Of a DNA stretch of 64,000 nucleotides, positions 29,101 to 42,514 are shown piece by piece. The notes under the pieces were generated by a model. The model made no database searches. It was given only the letters and a program-made list of their open reading frames with translations, and was not told where the DNA came from. Source of the stretch: Aphis gossypii (lineage: Eukaryota; Arthropoda; Insecta; Hemiptera; Aphididae); contig NC_065531.1 in NCBI RefSeq assembly GCF_020184175.1, positions 79,826,604 through 79,890,603 of the forward strand, given 5' to 3'. Made by a program: the position numbers and the translations under genes. Within the stretch, counting starts at the first letter, position 1; every line of letters starts with the position of its first letter.

Positions 29101-32100
29101 TAAAAAATTTTGTTCAACGTACAAAACAATATATTCACAATATTGTTATAATAATTCTAACCGATCAATCTCCATAATCACGAACCAAAAATCGACTGAC
29201 AGAGAAAGTTTAAATTTAAACTAACCATACGTCAAATTTGTTTTTACACGACTTATCAAAATTTTTTTAAATTTTAAACATTATAAAAATAATTTTAATT
29301 CGAATTCCCTACCTATATTAATTATAAATACAAACAATTGTCGGAAAATAATTGTGTCATCCACCTGAATAAATATTTTTGCACTATACATAAAATATAT
29401 GCGTATGTTATTGTTATAACAGTATGGAAGCGGTTGTGGGTATTTAACAATCATGTGAATAAATAAACCGATAGGATAAAACGTTTGAAAGGCAACAGAT
29501 GCTATATAATATTTATCAATGTCAGTATTTTTTGAATTTCACAAACAGAATGGATGTAAAATAATAATATTGCACGATCGGATTTAAGTTTATAATTTCA
29601 AAGTCCGTTGATAGTGCCACGACATAGATGTAATGCCAATGTTTATTGTTTACATTGTTAACAAGCATCCGAGTAAATTAGTTATACATCATATTTTATT
29701 TTACTCGTATTTTAATATAGAATCATTAACTCGTTCGTACTAAAAGTTAAAAATTTCTTTTTTTTTTATGTATAATAAATTACTCTAAAACGTTAATACG
29801 TTTATTCTTACTAAATTGTGCATGGATTTTAATTACATTTTTTTACTGTTCACTTTTTGTATAGTTGATACGTACATTGAATGTAAATGTTTTACATACT
29901 GCATACAGCGGGGAAACAAAGTATTCTCCACTTAAATTACTTTTATGATTCGTGTAGTGAAACTCTCGTCGAAATTGCGAGTAAGCGTTCGTTTGTTTTG
30001 TGTCAATTTACAATATGTTTTTTTTTTATATACAATATAATATCTACTCTATCATATTACAATCTATTAACCATTGATGTACGATTATAATTGTTTTGTC
30101 AGCCAACGTTCTCGATTATTGTGTTACGAAAAAACATCAAGTACCGACATATTATTATAAACGTTATACTGCAGGTTATGTACGTCATATTATTATTGTT
30201 ACCTATATGATATATAAACAAGCCGGGAAAAAATATTCGATTTACTCGAATCATTTTGGAAAAAAATATTGTATAAACGTCGCTAATAAAATTATATTAA
30301 TAATGCATGTATTTATACCTTTCATAGACTTACGAATAAAATGTGTAGTATAGGTATACTATACATATAAAATGTGAAAAATAAAACATAGGAATGTAAG
30401 AAAAATGAAAATTCTTTCAAGGAAAAACCGTATATTATTATGCCTTATAATGTACCTATAATAATATGTAATATACAATATTAGTTATTATACAGGTATA
30501 ATCTATGTAAATGCAAAAAGGTTAGCCGACTCGTTGTTGTCGTCTCACGAACAATGTTCCCCAGGGATTCGTTTGATGTTGGTATCTAATTAGTGCCAAA
30601 GAAATTATTTCAGAAATTCAAAATACAACACAAACCTAGTTGGCTGTATTATATGTATAATATGCCTATTTAATATTATTTTTATAGTGCTTACATAATA
30701 TACCAGCCATACTATTATGGTTAACGTTGATTGAAGTCTTAAATGGGTTATAATATAATATTGGGACGTTTGTGCAGTCGATTGAAAAGTAGAGTAATGA
30801 GGAAAAATATTCTCATAGGGGTAGGGGTGGTAAAGGGCCTTTCGTTTTTATACTTTGGATATAGCCTACATATAACCTCGCTGGATTTTTGTACACTTTT
30901 CTTACCTACATAATATATTTTTATTATGAATTCAATCGTATATTTATGGTCTTTTATATTACCCGACGACCACTACGAATGTATATTTCAACCTACCGTC
31001 GCGTGTGTATAATTATAGGTAGACATTTTGTATTTCAAATACTTTTATTATAATCATAACTCGTGTATTTTATAGAAAACCATATTATGAACTTGTATGT
31101 ATAATAATTTATGACAATGACGCAAAAATTATTCGAGAAGCTTTTAGAGAAACGTCGATTAATATTTATGTTGCGTCTTTGAGATTACGTGTACGTGGCA
31201 ACTAACAACTAATAAAATGTATACGTATATATGTCATGTTTCAATATACGAATAAATAAATAAATATAATGTATCGTATCTCATCCAGCAGGAAAATTAA
31301 AGGTACGAAAACTATGCTTGTAAGTTTGTTATTTTCACTGTTATTTATGTAATGTAATCGTGTATAACTTAAAACCCCACCACTTTCGGAAATCTAAAAT
31401 TTACTTTCTAGGATTTGTGCGAATAAAATATAATTATTTTATTTTAATCATATGGCGAAACCGGTGAAAATGAATCTGCGTATTTAGTTATTATTTTAAT
31501 ATATTTTATACGCACATTCTCTGTACATAACGTTTTTATATTACGTTTTTTGTTGCCGGGGCAGAATCCTTAAACTCGTCAGATTCGTTAAGTCGCGGGT
31601 ATTTTTAACCGCAAAAATGAACTTGACTGTAGTCCTGATAGCTATAAAAGATCAAAATACGCGGCCACGAGTATATAATATGCAAAACCGGTATTACCGG
31701 TGTTATGGTATGTAACATTTTATTCTCATACCACTGTAAGTCGTAGTAACGTACTTACATACGACTGAAAATGAAAAACAAATCATTATTACGGTGAAAA
31801 ATATGACGTTGGGTTGGATGCGTTATTATAGTATAATATATATAATATAGCGGCTTTGAGCTTGGTGTATTTTATTATTTATTTTTTTCCCGTGGTACAA
31901 ACGTAAATGGAAAAAAAAGTAAAAATTCTTCGGAAAGGGTTATTATATTTTTCAAAAGCGATTTTTCTTTCTTTGGGTCATTTAAAATTCAAATGACCTT
32001 TCAGACCTTAATTCTAACTGAGTTGGAATCTAATTTACGCTCACCGCGCGGTCGCTTTTGTTATGGAACGGCTTAAGTATCGCCACGTTGTACATAATGT

Positions 32101-34077
32101 TTCGTGTTTACTATATAATATAAAGCTCGTCACAAAATGCGCGAAAAAATAAAAGGAATAAAGAGTTCCGTTATCCATTTCGTGTTTTTCATTCAGACGC
32201 TGACCGGCAGCGGCGGCGCAGACCCATATCAGTTATAAATGTACCACAGACATTACGTCTGTAATAGTATTAAAACGAGGTGCGTCCATAATGTTATTTT
32301 ACTTCGCGTAGTGTATATTTATATACATAGATAGTCCGACTTTTGGGTATATATACACGTAATATACCGGACATTCACAGATGTGTGATGTATTCGACAC
32401 TCGTTTTCGGTCGGCAGTGGATAAGTAGTTTTTTCTGTGAAATCGTATTTTTTCCCGCTCGGAAACTCGTAAAGAAATAATACCTAATATCAAATATGTG
32501 CGACGTGACTGATTTTTACACCCCTCTCACTAGTCACCGCTATCCCTGTCCACCAACCATAAGTTATCTCTATCTCTTTTACCAATATATTTTGAGTAGT
32601 TTCCGAGAAATTGCAATAAATTACGAACAACACGGAACTAGTGCAAAATCAATAATAGATTCGTTACATTGATGATACTGAAAAAACTTCAGCTGGTTGT
32701 ACATACTCACGATAAATCCGAGTACACTAAAAGTAAATTGCTAAGAACCTCAGAGGACACCACGAAGTATAAATATAGGATTGATATTCCAAAAGGATAT
32801 AGCTACTTTAGCTTAGGTAAATAATTAAAAACGTTTATAAATAAAATATTGTACACTGGTTTGGAGTTTGTATAAAAAAAAAAAAAAACGGAAGTTAAAA
32901 TATGTCGTTTATTCATTAAGTAACCATGTATTTTGAAAACAGTGATTTTTTCGTTTTGTTACAGATAGAATAATTTATTTACACTTAAACTGCGCAGTAG
33001 ACACGAATTTGCCGAGTCGTCTGTATTGTTTATACTGTTTATAAGAAAACTGTTTATCTAAGCGTAGGTAAATTAAATACACAAGTATATTATGCGCTGT
33101 GGAAAGAAGAAAAACTAAACACGATTTGAATCATCATATTATGTTTGTGTTTCGGGTGTTCTGTAAGTCAACAATAAATATTATTTATCTTTTTGCATTT
33201 CCTCCAGAAAATAATCGGCAAATTTTTTTTTTTTTTAAAACATCAGGACGCGCGTATATTATATTTACACTCGTACGAATATTATGCTGCATGGCATTTG
33301 ATATAAATCCTTTAGAAAACACACACCATAATTCGTGACCCCGTTGGCGGGTTAATCGAAAAATTCGGTTTCCGGTTTACCAGACTACGTTAAGTTAATG
33401 GAGAACACTCCTCTCCTCCGCTCATAAAGTCTCAAGTCTGAGCGTTAGGTCATTTTTTATTCCCCTCGGCCGAATGGTTGCAGGTAGTAGGTACTGTACC
33501 ACACACACATACATCCATGTATACACATACATGTATATACACGCACGTTTATTTTTTTATACTCTATTATACAATTGGAAAAAATAGAGCGTAAAGCCTA
33601 TACACGCGTATTCGACCCAAGAAGACGGAAACGTATAAATCTCGCTGAAAAACTGGAATCGCAGACTCTCGTGTGTTTTTTTAACCTTTGATCGATAATC
33701 ATGTGCGGCTGAACACTGTAGATCGTGTGCTGTATCGCATCAGCAGCGTTATATGTGTGCGTATATAAAGCGTCAACGGACGAATTGCAAAATGCGACGA
33801 CGATAACATTATAACCGTATGTAACGTGACGTTAGAACATTGTAAATATATTATTATTATGTTTAAGCGACTGCAGACTGTTCATTATAAATATGTAGTC
33901 GGTGCCCGCACGGGGGAGGTGTGAAAAAAAATCACCAAATTCTCGTGTGTGCGTGTGTGTATATACATATGTGTAAACACTTTACACAGTCAAATTTATA
34001 TATATAGGTATGGTGTTCTAATCAAGAGACTTGTGAAATATTCATAAAAACGCACCAGAGCTTATACACACTGTATA

Positions 34078-34108
<31 letters not shown>

Positions 34109-37100
34109 GGTAGGTGCGTGTGCAGTAGGTACTGCTGCAGCACGCCTACGTGATAACAACCCTCTTCGACTCTCGGGGGACGTGAAAGGGTCGTCGCCGC
34201 ACGTTTAAAAAGCACAGCGGTTCCCTCCACCCCCGCCACTTTCAATCCGGTTACACCGGTCGAATCCAGCAGATAAGACAATAAAAATTCAGTAGAAAAA
34301 ATAATCACGTACGATTGCACATTTGTATTTTGTATACTACAATGATATATGCAATGCGAATATTATTATAATAACCATCGGTGACGTCTGCGGCTCGAAA
34401 ACTCGCGATTTTTTTCCCCTAGGCGGGACGTCACCGTTTTTCTTCGTTCGACACGTCCGATGTAATATCATATGGTTTCTGTACAAAAAAAAAATGATTA
34501 TTTTTTCACCTCCCTGTCGGTCCGAGAAATTATAATATCTCGTCGAACGTTTTTCGGAAGCTCAAACAAATTATTATTTTACAACAATCATATCACGTGA
34601 CGCGAACGCGCTATAATATGCAAACTCGTGTAATTTCTCTGTATACTCATACACGTGGTTAAAAAAAAAAATCACCACTTACAACACAATTTAATTTTTC
34701 CGCGTACAGCGACTATTGTAATGATGCTAAGACAATATAAATTATTATCGTCGTTTAAACTATATTGTACAGCGACCGTTCGAAATCGGCATCAACTGCA
34801 ACTGTTACGCGATGCGCCATAATAATATTATGTGCAACGTCGGCGTTAATATAAAACGCTGCGGCGAAACATACAAAAGGACAAACACACTGAGAGTGCA
34901 CACTACCGAAGAGAACTATTAAAAGTAAGCATTTGTCTATTTTTTTATTTGATTTTCGGTTAAAACCGCTATAATTTCATTCGGTTTACGACTCGCGGTA
35001 CAATATTTTAGTCACGTCTAAGCAGATCTTCTCGTGTACCGCTATTGATTTGATTCAAACTCATTTGTTGATTAAAAGTGCATACTCTAAAATGTATTCT
35101 TCGCTACAATATTACACACAAATACAAAATTATGTAATGATCTCGGTAACAGGATTTTGAGTCGAAATTCGTATTTATTATACCGACTAAATTCAGGAAT
35201 GGGTTGACAAATCTCTGTAAATTATGAGACGGGAGGAGCCAAAATATTTTTCATATCATACATACACATTTTATTTTTTTTTTCGTTGATAGGTGCACTA
35301 GAAACAATTTTTATGTGCTACACACTGTTTTACCAAACGACAAGCATAATACATATTATATATATTAATGTACACACAAAGTCTGGGTAGATTTATGTTA
35401 TAACCTGTTGCAATACACGAATATCAGAACTATTACTATTTATAATATTATAGACTTACAAGAATTATTGGAAACAACATTGAATAATATTTGTTTTATT
35501 TTATTTTTACAAAAATGCCATGATAGTTCTTTTAAAGAATACTTTTATTTTATATTCAAATTAATGAGCAAAACCTTATTATTCCGAATAAGTATAGAAA
35601 ATTTTTCAAATTTTTATTATTTACATATTTTATTACTTATACGTTAGACAATTTTTTTTTTTTTAGATAAAATAAAATATTATTTATTCAATATTATTTA
35701 CTTCTAGGTTATTTTTGATTAAATTATGGAAATTGCACGAGCTATTTATAACTTATAAATAAAAATTCCTTAATAATTTTTTTCTGAGAAAAGTATTCGG
35801 ATATAATAACGTAAATATTAAAATAATATATTCAAATTATATATTTGAATACATTTTTTTCTTAAGTATACTATTATTTAAAGAGTTCACAAGACTAAGT
35901 AGGTACCTAATACGATAAAAAACCGTTTATTTGAACATTATTTGAACGAATTCCGCTGAGTGGAAATTCATTTTACGTCGCTTAGCAAAAAGCAGGTAGG
36001 TAAGTAAGTACTACAAATCTACAACTATAGAAATAACGATATAATAATTACGATCAGTAAATTATAATTATCATGAAATATTTAAGATTCCGTAGTGTAT
36101 ATATAATGAGTGCATCATAATATATGTTGTAATAACAATTCATAAAACCACTTGTTATTAATTTTAATGATTTCGATTTTACAACATTTAATTGTAATGT
36201 TGACTATTAGATACTATGGTTGATAAACGATCGTCAATTTATGAAAAAATTATTTATACATTATTACAATATTTTAATATATTAATTTCGTATAATAATG
36301 TAGGTGTTATGGTTGTTTATAAAGAACGTATGGGTTAAATACTAAATCGAACTCTTCTTATTTCGATCAAACTAAAATACTTTGTGTCATAGAAATTATC
36401 AACTTTACAAGTTGTATGCAAATTATATTATGTTAAATTAATAATGTCTTATTTTCGTCAATAATTATTTGATTAATATTTGCTACAGTTACTAAGCAGC
36501 ATATTATAATATTATATTCATATTTAAGTACTTTATGTTATATTATGTGGATAGAAAATTATTAATTTATTAGTTATTTATATTTATGCCAGTGTACATA
36601 TTATTACATATTACATATTATATTATTTGTACCTTATAATATTGACAACCACTACAATCAAACTTGATGAACACTCATCAAACAATTATTGACCACAATT
36701 ATGTAGAGAAACATGTATATTTATTTTCTTACTACACCATTTTTATATAATTGAAATTTTAATACTTCTCTACGTGTATAACATAAAGTAAATATTAAAC
36801 ATTTCGGTTTGACAGAAAAGTGAAGGGTATGATTTTGGTCCAAAAGAGTTTCACCCTACTAAATATAGTCTAGAATAGGCACTATATACGTAAAATAATA
36901 TTATCTGAAGATATAATATGAGAAAGACTTATAAAAACTATTATAATAGAAGTTATAAAAGAAATATCTAATTGTGGTGATAAAAAAAATGTTTGATACC
37001 TTTAAAGAACATGGACAAGTATTTAAATATCTGCTTAAAACGTCTGTTTTAATAAAATTGATAATATTATACAATAATAGACAGCTGCGTACACGCTGAT

Positions 37101-40100
37101 CTGTGGTAGGTATATATAGAATAATATTATTGTGCGTATCATTTATGTATTCAGTGGTTACAGAAAAGTATCCATAATATATATATAATATATATATATA
37201 TATAAGAGATATACCTACCCATTATCATGGTGATTTGAAAGGAACGGATTCTCGATATTATATGAAGATAATAGCCAATAATTGAATTTTATTATATTTT
37301 TGAAACGTCTTTGAGTATAGTTTAAAACTGTTATGACTTGTGTAGTTTGTGACGAGTAGTGTAGGGAAGACGTATTGAAAACTATTCGGTGGATTTGCTG
37401 CTGATGATATAGAGTTCCAAAAAAAGTTAACGGTTTTATTTTTCCGATGTTTCTGAGCAGAGTGGCAAGGTGAAGTGTATGATTTATATTAAAGTGTCGT
37501 ACGGATATAATAATAGTAACGTAGTGTCATAGAAAAACTAACATATGTCAGTTATATATGTTATATAAATGCTTTGGCGATATTTAGTTATCATAAAATA
37601 CGGTCATTTATCATTTGGTCTCACATTGCCACACTACATTTCCCAATGAAAATGAGAACCGATTACACGGACGTTTATTTTATTATTTTTTTTTTTACGT
37701 TATTCTGCAAAACTTCCCCTTTTTCACTATGCGAACCAACGTACACTACGTGACAAATGATTTACACCGGCTTTTTCAGGATATATGTTCCTTAGCTGGA
37801 TCTTTCGCTCAGTTAAAAAAAAAAAAAACAAAAAAGGTTTTCCTACATTCCTTTATTGAAGAAAAAAATTACGAAATTTAAAACCGACGGAAAAGATACA
37901 AAACATACGTTTTGTATAGGTACGCACTTTTAAGTTTTTATTCTTTATGATTTATGATTAATCGAGTGATGCCAAATTGAAAGATAACAATTTCGAAAAA
38001 TTATTTGATATTATCATATTATTTCGTGAATCTTCTAATAATGATAAATTTAATATCGCCGTACACGCTCAACGGTAGGCGGTTTATGTACACATCGCTC
38101 ACTCCTTCGAACATTGTCGCTAAAAGGATTTTCGCGTACCTTATTGTCACAATATTTCGACCCATTGTTCTTTTGACCGGCAACGGTAAACTTGGTGACA
38201 CTGCGGTGACAGATTTCATTATTGAAGCTTTTGGATTTCTAACGAACTTTGACAGCTGACTATAATTTCTCTCATCATCAATATTAATTATTCACATTTG
38301 AATTTATTAGCGTCAAAGGAAATTTGCGCATAAGGAATGTGTCCGATATTTATTGTCTGTGTCTATTATTATTGCGACCGTAGAAAAGTAAAGAATATTA
38401 GTGATGCAAAATATAATATGGCACGCGAAACGAAATAATTCTAAATAAATTTAGATCAACCACAAGATTATGCGTTAATATCTATATTTTATAAATACAC
38501 AGAAATATGTTGTATAAATATATTATGTACCTATATTACACGAACGCTTGCATTTTTAATTTTTTATCTGGTAGTTTCTCACTGAGTTTGTTTGAATGCG
38601 GATAACAGCAGCATTTCAAAGGGTGAAATACTTGGTACGATTTTAGTTAATATTTCGCATTTAATGTTTCAAGCATAAAAGCTATACATTTTCACCACGA
38701 ATTTAAGATATTGACGTATTGTAGTATTGTGTTATGTAAAGACGTTTCCGTTTATTCAGTTTCACTCAGACAGACTTTAGATATTCGTTCATATCTATAT
38801 CACAAGTTTAACAGAGAAACCTAAACATAATAAATATATACTCATCACCCAGATATAGTTATATATTATTGATTATTTGTTATTATTATTACTTCTGAAC
38901 TTTTGTTCAGAAAAATATTTTAAATTGACACATTTAATACATACAATGGCATATTAATTATACAGTATATATGCACTGTACATAATAGTTCAGCGGCTAT
39001 CAATAGTATGATAGCTGACGGTATCGTTTTCATGACTAGGTTAGGTAATATTAAGCACACATTAAAAAATGTTATTGATCACAACTCACAAGTGGTAAAT
39101 ATAATACTACTCAGTAAATATTCGTTTTGAGTGTTGAACTATTGACTATATTTGACTATTGGAGACGCATCTAACAATGAGCTCAAAATTAGATTTGACG
39201 AGCAATCGTTCACTTGTAAATTCACGTATTATTGTTATCGTTTTCTATCTATGGGCGTTAGATTTTTATGTCGTTTGAAGCGCTGTGTTTTAATAAATTG
39301 GTTAAATTATTTCTATCGTGGTCCCACGAGACAAAGCTATAAAAGAGGCGGTGCGGATGCGTGATGGGAATTAGGGGCGAAAGCTATTAATTTGCAGTTT
39401 ACCGAGGTGGCTCGAGATATCTCAGGTCCTTTCAGGTAAGTATATACCTATGGTAAGGCGAGGGCAGAAAATCTATTCAAAATTAATGAAGAGATTTTTC
39501 TTTGGCATATTTTCTACACAATATTGGTTTACCGAGTTTTAGTCATCTAAGATGAATACGATTAATTATGGACACAAAATAAAAATTTAATGATCAAAAG
39601 TTAAGTATAAAAGTCTCTTGTATATACTTATTACTTTATGATTTTGGAGTTTTTTTGATGAAAAAATTATGCACGTTCGTTGGGAAGACAATTTTATGTT
39701 ATAACGATAAAAAGGACGTATAAATTGTGCCGGAGCAATCCAGTAAGGATAGCCGGTAAACTGGACGGTAGGTACTATACCTACTGTAGTCCTTTGTCGC
39801 ATTCACGACGAGAAATGTTTAAGTTAACAATAAATATATAGGTTACACGTCGTAGTATCTACGTGACTACGTGTCGCAAGTAAAGTAATATTCTTCTTAT
39901 TATTCTAGACGTTTTTCAAGTATTTCGAGTTTAGAAAATGATACGTTCTCCGACAAAACCGGTTTATAAACAGTTAGGAAACCGTTTAAAACTATAATTC
40001 ATGTATAGGTAGGTATTATAATACGTGTTATACACTCATGCCACCTACTATAATATTATTGGTATTTGTAACAGTTGTCAATTACACACGTTACACATCA

Positions 40101-42514
40101 TTATCATTAAAAATTATATTTTTATTCAGTCGAGCTGTTGTTATCAGTCCGTTGTTTATTAGAACATAGTCCGCCATGATAATTTTATTAATCTGTAAAC
40201 GCATATTCCATTATACCCACACGGTAATGAAATTATCATTTACATTTAAAATACTCCGGTGAACGCGATGTATATTATAATATATACAATATACATATTA
40301 TATTATAATTATGATAATTTAACGACCAGCGTGTTGTGTCTATCACAGAACACGTATGAAAATCATTAACTCTTTTAAAAAACGTCATGTCGTCTATTGT
40401 GGAGTCTTGTCTCTCGATCGGCTCGACGGAACCTATAGGGTTATAATATTATAATAGGAATAGGGTTTAATAGATCATCATCGTAGCCACGATCTATAGA
40501 AAGAAAAAAAGCGGCTGCGTCTTGTCAAAAAAATATTTATGGATTTTATGTATGGATATAAATTAAATACTTGTGTATCTAGTTAAAAAATAAGAGTTTA
40601 GCTTGTGTGTGAATAATTAGGTATAGGTACTATAAATTGACAATAAATATGAAAAATATATTTTTTAAATAGTGTTCAAGAAGTTTTGGGGTGGCTTGGA
40701 TCATTGTTTTCCACAAACTGTTGATAATCTATTAATGTGACGTGTGAGCTTTATTACAACTATATTATGTGATTTTATAATAATATAAGAGTCTGGAAAA
40801 TAACTGCCTCTCTCCCCATGGGTAATGATTGTTCCTGTTGACGTGTTGACTCGCGCGCAGCCACGGGTGGTTCGGTAGAAGTATAATGGACAATTTTTTA
40901 TATTCTAAACGTTCACGATGTAAACATGCCATACCGCACTGACAGCCGAAAAATCAGAATTATATAATAGCACAACGATTAAACATTAACACGTCCGAAA
41001 TCAACAACGTGGAATTTAAATGTTACGCCCATCCCGCGACTACGCGATAACGGACAAGTACATCGGGTCGAGGACTTCGGGCCGTCTAGGCGTTTTCGTG
41101 CATAAAACTTCATTATTGTGACGACACGATGATGATGACGTTATTATTATTAACCGTAACGACCGTAGACATAACGGCATGTGCGCGTTGGTCGCAAAGT
41201 GTAGACAGTTATGATAAATTATTAGCAGCGGTAGACTCAATCGCTGCAATAAAAAACGTGTGCACTATAATATTACGTTTTAACAATACGCGATTTAATA
41301 GTGTTTAATTTATTGGCATTGATGGTTCCTGGAATTTTCGAAACAGCTGCGATTCGTAAACGCCACTTGTTGTGTAGCCGTGTCGGTGTATTTTAATATA
41401 ATGGACGTATTATTATTATAATCCGATGAGACGAGATCATTGAAAACGAAGGTGACAAATATTTTAAATAGGTATTGACGATAAGACGAGTAGATGCAGT
41501 GACACGTTAGCTGGTGCCCTCGACTCGGATCGAGAAAAATCTCTCGAGACTGCGTCGTGAGGTTTATTTTTTTAAACGCTCACTTACGATATCTTTGACA
41601 CGTCGACGGACGGTCGTCTTAACAAGTACTTCCACGCATGGCGATCAGTGTTTCTATAGATAAGGACCGTTAGGGGACACTTTTGAATAATACCGGAACA
41701 ACAGCTACAACAGCAGCAGGTGCACAAAAAACCGACCGATAACGGACACTGGTGCTATTGTAGCAGTTTCCGCGTTGGTGCACAAGTGACACTGGTCAGT
41801 GACAAATCAAAAAGGATAAAAATTTACTCAAAACGATATTACGCGTAAATCATATTATATATCGTAGGTACGTCATGAGAAGATATTTTACGCACTGAAG
41901 AATTCTATTGATAATTATTATTGCTACTTCGTGTAGACTGTATAATATGTCTAATCGGTATGCAGTGTTACAATACGATTGATAACGACGAACGTGTTTA
42001 GGAGAACGTATTATAAACTAGTCGACCTAACCGTAAAACGAGAAAACTACCGCTACCACGATATGGCAATAATTACTAATAATTACATTGATTGATTTAG
42101 GTGCGTGTGTTTTTTTTATGATTTTAAATAGTTTTTTACACACTTCCGGGTCGACGTGTGCAGACGAGACGGAATATTAACAGTGTGACGATGCGCATTT
42201 TAAGTCTGATTATCACCTAATACCTAATATTATTATGTGGTGCGGTTAGTGAGTGCTACCTGTTGTGCGCGCGCGGTATACGGACGCGCGATGACTTACC
42301 TCGAATCGAACTTGGTGCCGTCCACCAGCTTGCCGGTGTAGTGCATGGTGAGCATGTCGTTGTTCTTGGACTTGGGCTCGCATCCTTCTAGGGTGTACAC
42401 GTACTCGATCTTAAGACCGTTGGCCAGCGTCTCGGACTGGTGCTCGGCGGTCTTCTGGGCCAGAGCCGCTACGGCGCACGCGGCGACCAACGCGCATAAC
42501 AAGGTGCACCTCAT
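16875..42514 (-). CDS. FKBP14: FKBP14-like ER peptidyl-prolyl cis-trans isomerase with EF-hands (3 exons)
   Basis: The coding sequence joins 42514-42300, 18528-18365 and 17170-16875 on the minus strand: 675 nt, 224 residues plus stop. Residues 1-19/20 form a signal peptide (MRCTLL, then an Ala/Val/Leu core). Residues about 31-137 are an FKBP domain with the usual pocket residues: Y59, F69, D70, F79, F81, V88, I89, W92, Y115, I124 and F132. Cys45 and Cys100 sit where the FKBP14 group has a disulfide. Two EF-hand loops follow (153-164 and 204-215), then HDEL. The family catalyses Xaa-Pro isomerisation of secretory clients such as procollagen in the ER lumen; the Drosophila orthologue is linked to Presenilin and Notch. 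The length is close to human FKBP14 (211 residues). The first ATG downstream of the inferred start site is used, with A at -3. FKBP2-type proteins lack EF-hands, so FKBP14 fits better. Confidence 0.93.
17171..18364 (-). other. FKBP14 intron 2 (1.19 kb)
   Basis: The intron is bounded by consensus GT (18364-18363) and AG (17172-17171). It is AT-rich, carries a 148 bp MITE (17541-17688) and otherwise shows only chance short frames. Confidence 0.85.
17541..17688. mobile_element. pogo/Tigger-like MITE in FKBP14 intron 2
   Basis: A 148 bp element begins CAGTCGAGTCTCGATAC and ends with its imperfect inverted complement (GTTATAGGGACTCGACTG). It is flanked by TA on both sides (17539-17540 and 17689-17690), the target duplication used by the Tc1/mariner/pogo superfamily. 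The first 12 terminal bases are a perfect match and the inverted repeat extends imperfectly to about 28 bp. CAGT-starting ends with a TCTCGATA-like core recall pogo/Tigger elements. There is no coding capacity, so it would need a transposase in trans. Confidence 0.8.
18365..18528 (-). CDS. FKBP14: FKBP14 coding exon 2: core of FKBP domain
   Basis: This exon is 164 nt. The acceptor is TTTTTGCAG|T with AG at 18530-18529. The first base completes codon 72 (AGT, Ser) so that the junction reads FDSSHDREQPF, the normal FKBP order. The exon carries F79, F81, the QVIKGW motif (V88, I89, W92), Cys100, LAYGDRGAG and VIPG. The donor is GGAG|GTATTT with GT at 18364-18363, leaving one base of codon 127. 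An in-frame extension upstream of the acceptor encodes nothing FKBP-like, which fixes the boundary. Confidence 0.93.
18739..18760. repeat. TA-dinucleotide microsatellite
   Basis: About ten TA/AT units in FKBP14 intron 1, with a shorter relative at 18841-18856. Confidence 0.9.
20949..20982. repeat. GGA trinucleotide microsatellite (about 11 units)
   Basis: A pure GGA tract in intron 1. The minus-strand frames crossing it give poly-Pro or poly-Ser and are repeat artefacts. Confidence 0.95.
26489..26603 (+). promoter_or_regulatory. Candidate plus-strand start site and noncoding first exon
   Basis: A CpG-rich block ends in a near-perfect splice donor on the plus strand, TTAG|GTAAGTAG (GT at 26604-26605). 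About 115 bp upstream is an initiator-like CACAGTC with its A at 26489. The stretch between has no ATG, as expected of a 5' untranslated exon. It lies in FKBP14 intron 1, antisense to that gene. No downstream coding exon is recognised, so this could start a lncRNA or a gene running rightward, or be chance. Confidence 0.3.
26604..34840. other. FKBP14 intron 1, central portion, no recognised gene
   Basis: Mostly AT-rich DNA without a supported gene. A polypyrimidine-AG acceptor-like site (eight T then CAG) ends near 26971, but stops follow in all useful frames. GC rises again from about 33340. Short frames such as 29887-30090 and 33099-33338 look like chance. Confidence 0.5.
34078..34105. repeat. 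TA-rich microsatellite
   Basis: Interrupted TA/GTATA repeat in intron 1. Confidence 0.85.
34850..34924 (+). promoter_or_regulatory. Candidate TATA promoter and first exon in intron 1
   Basis: TATAAAAC starts at 34850 at the right edge of a GC-richer block (about 33340-34920). A donor-like AAAA|GTAAGC follows with GT at 34925-34926, leaving room for a start site near 34880 and a noncoding exon of about 45 nt. Orientation is opposite to FKBP14. The spacing is plausible for a core promoter, but TATA-like words are common in such AT-rich DNA. Confidence 0.22.
34925..39330. other. FKBP14 intron 1, AT-rich stretch, no recognised gene
   Basis: Strongly AT-rich DNA with a TA microsatellite at about 37176-37204 and homopolymer runs. 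No splice-flanked or family-like coding sequence is visible on either strand. Confidence 0.5.
37176..37204. repeat. TA-rich microsatellite
   Basis: Alternating AT repeat with one ATAATA interruption, intron 1. Confidence 0.85.
39338..39435 (+). promoter_or_regulatory. Candidate TATA promoter and first exon antisense to FKBP14
   Basis: A canonical TATAAAAGAGGC box starts at 39338 in a GC-richer patch. Some 90 bp downstream is a perfect consensus donor, TTTCAG|GTAAGTATA, with GT at 39436-39437. An initiator-like GCAGTTT lies at about 39394-39400. The last 70 nt before the donor are open in one frame but have no ATG after an in-frame stop, so a 5' untranslated exon is the better reading. Just upstream is a CGTGG-TC-CCACG palindrome. 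The combination is the strongest hint of a nested transcript in intron 1. Confidence 0.35.
39436..42299. other. FKBP14 intron 1, 5' portion
   Basis: AT-rich DNA that becomes CpG-rich toward exon 1 (from about 40850). The proximal part may contain promoter-proximal regulatory DNA. Short frames such as 41040-41249 (minus) are not recognisable proteins. Confidence 0.5.
42300..42514 (-). CDS. FKBP14: FKBP14 coding exon 1: signal peptide and first part of FKBP domain
   Basis: This exon holds 215 nt of coding sequence: the ATG at 42514-42512, 71 full codons and two bases (AG) of codon 72. It encodes the signal peptide and the FKBP segment through HYTGKLVDGTKFDS. The donor is GAG|GTAAGTC, with GT at 42299-42298, a near-perfect match to consensus. 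Reading through the donor meets a stop at once (TAA in GGTAAG), which supports splicing here. The exon is far more GC-rich than the surrounding DNA. Confidence 0.93.
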
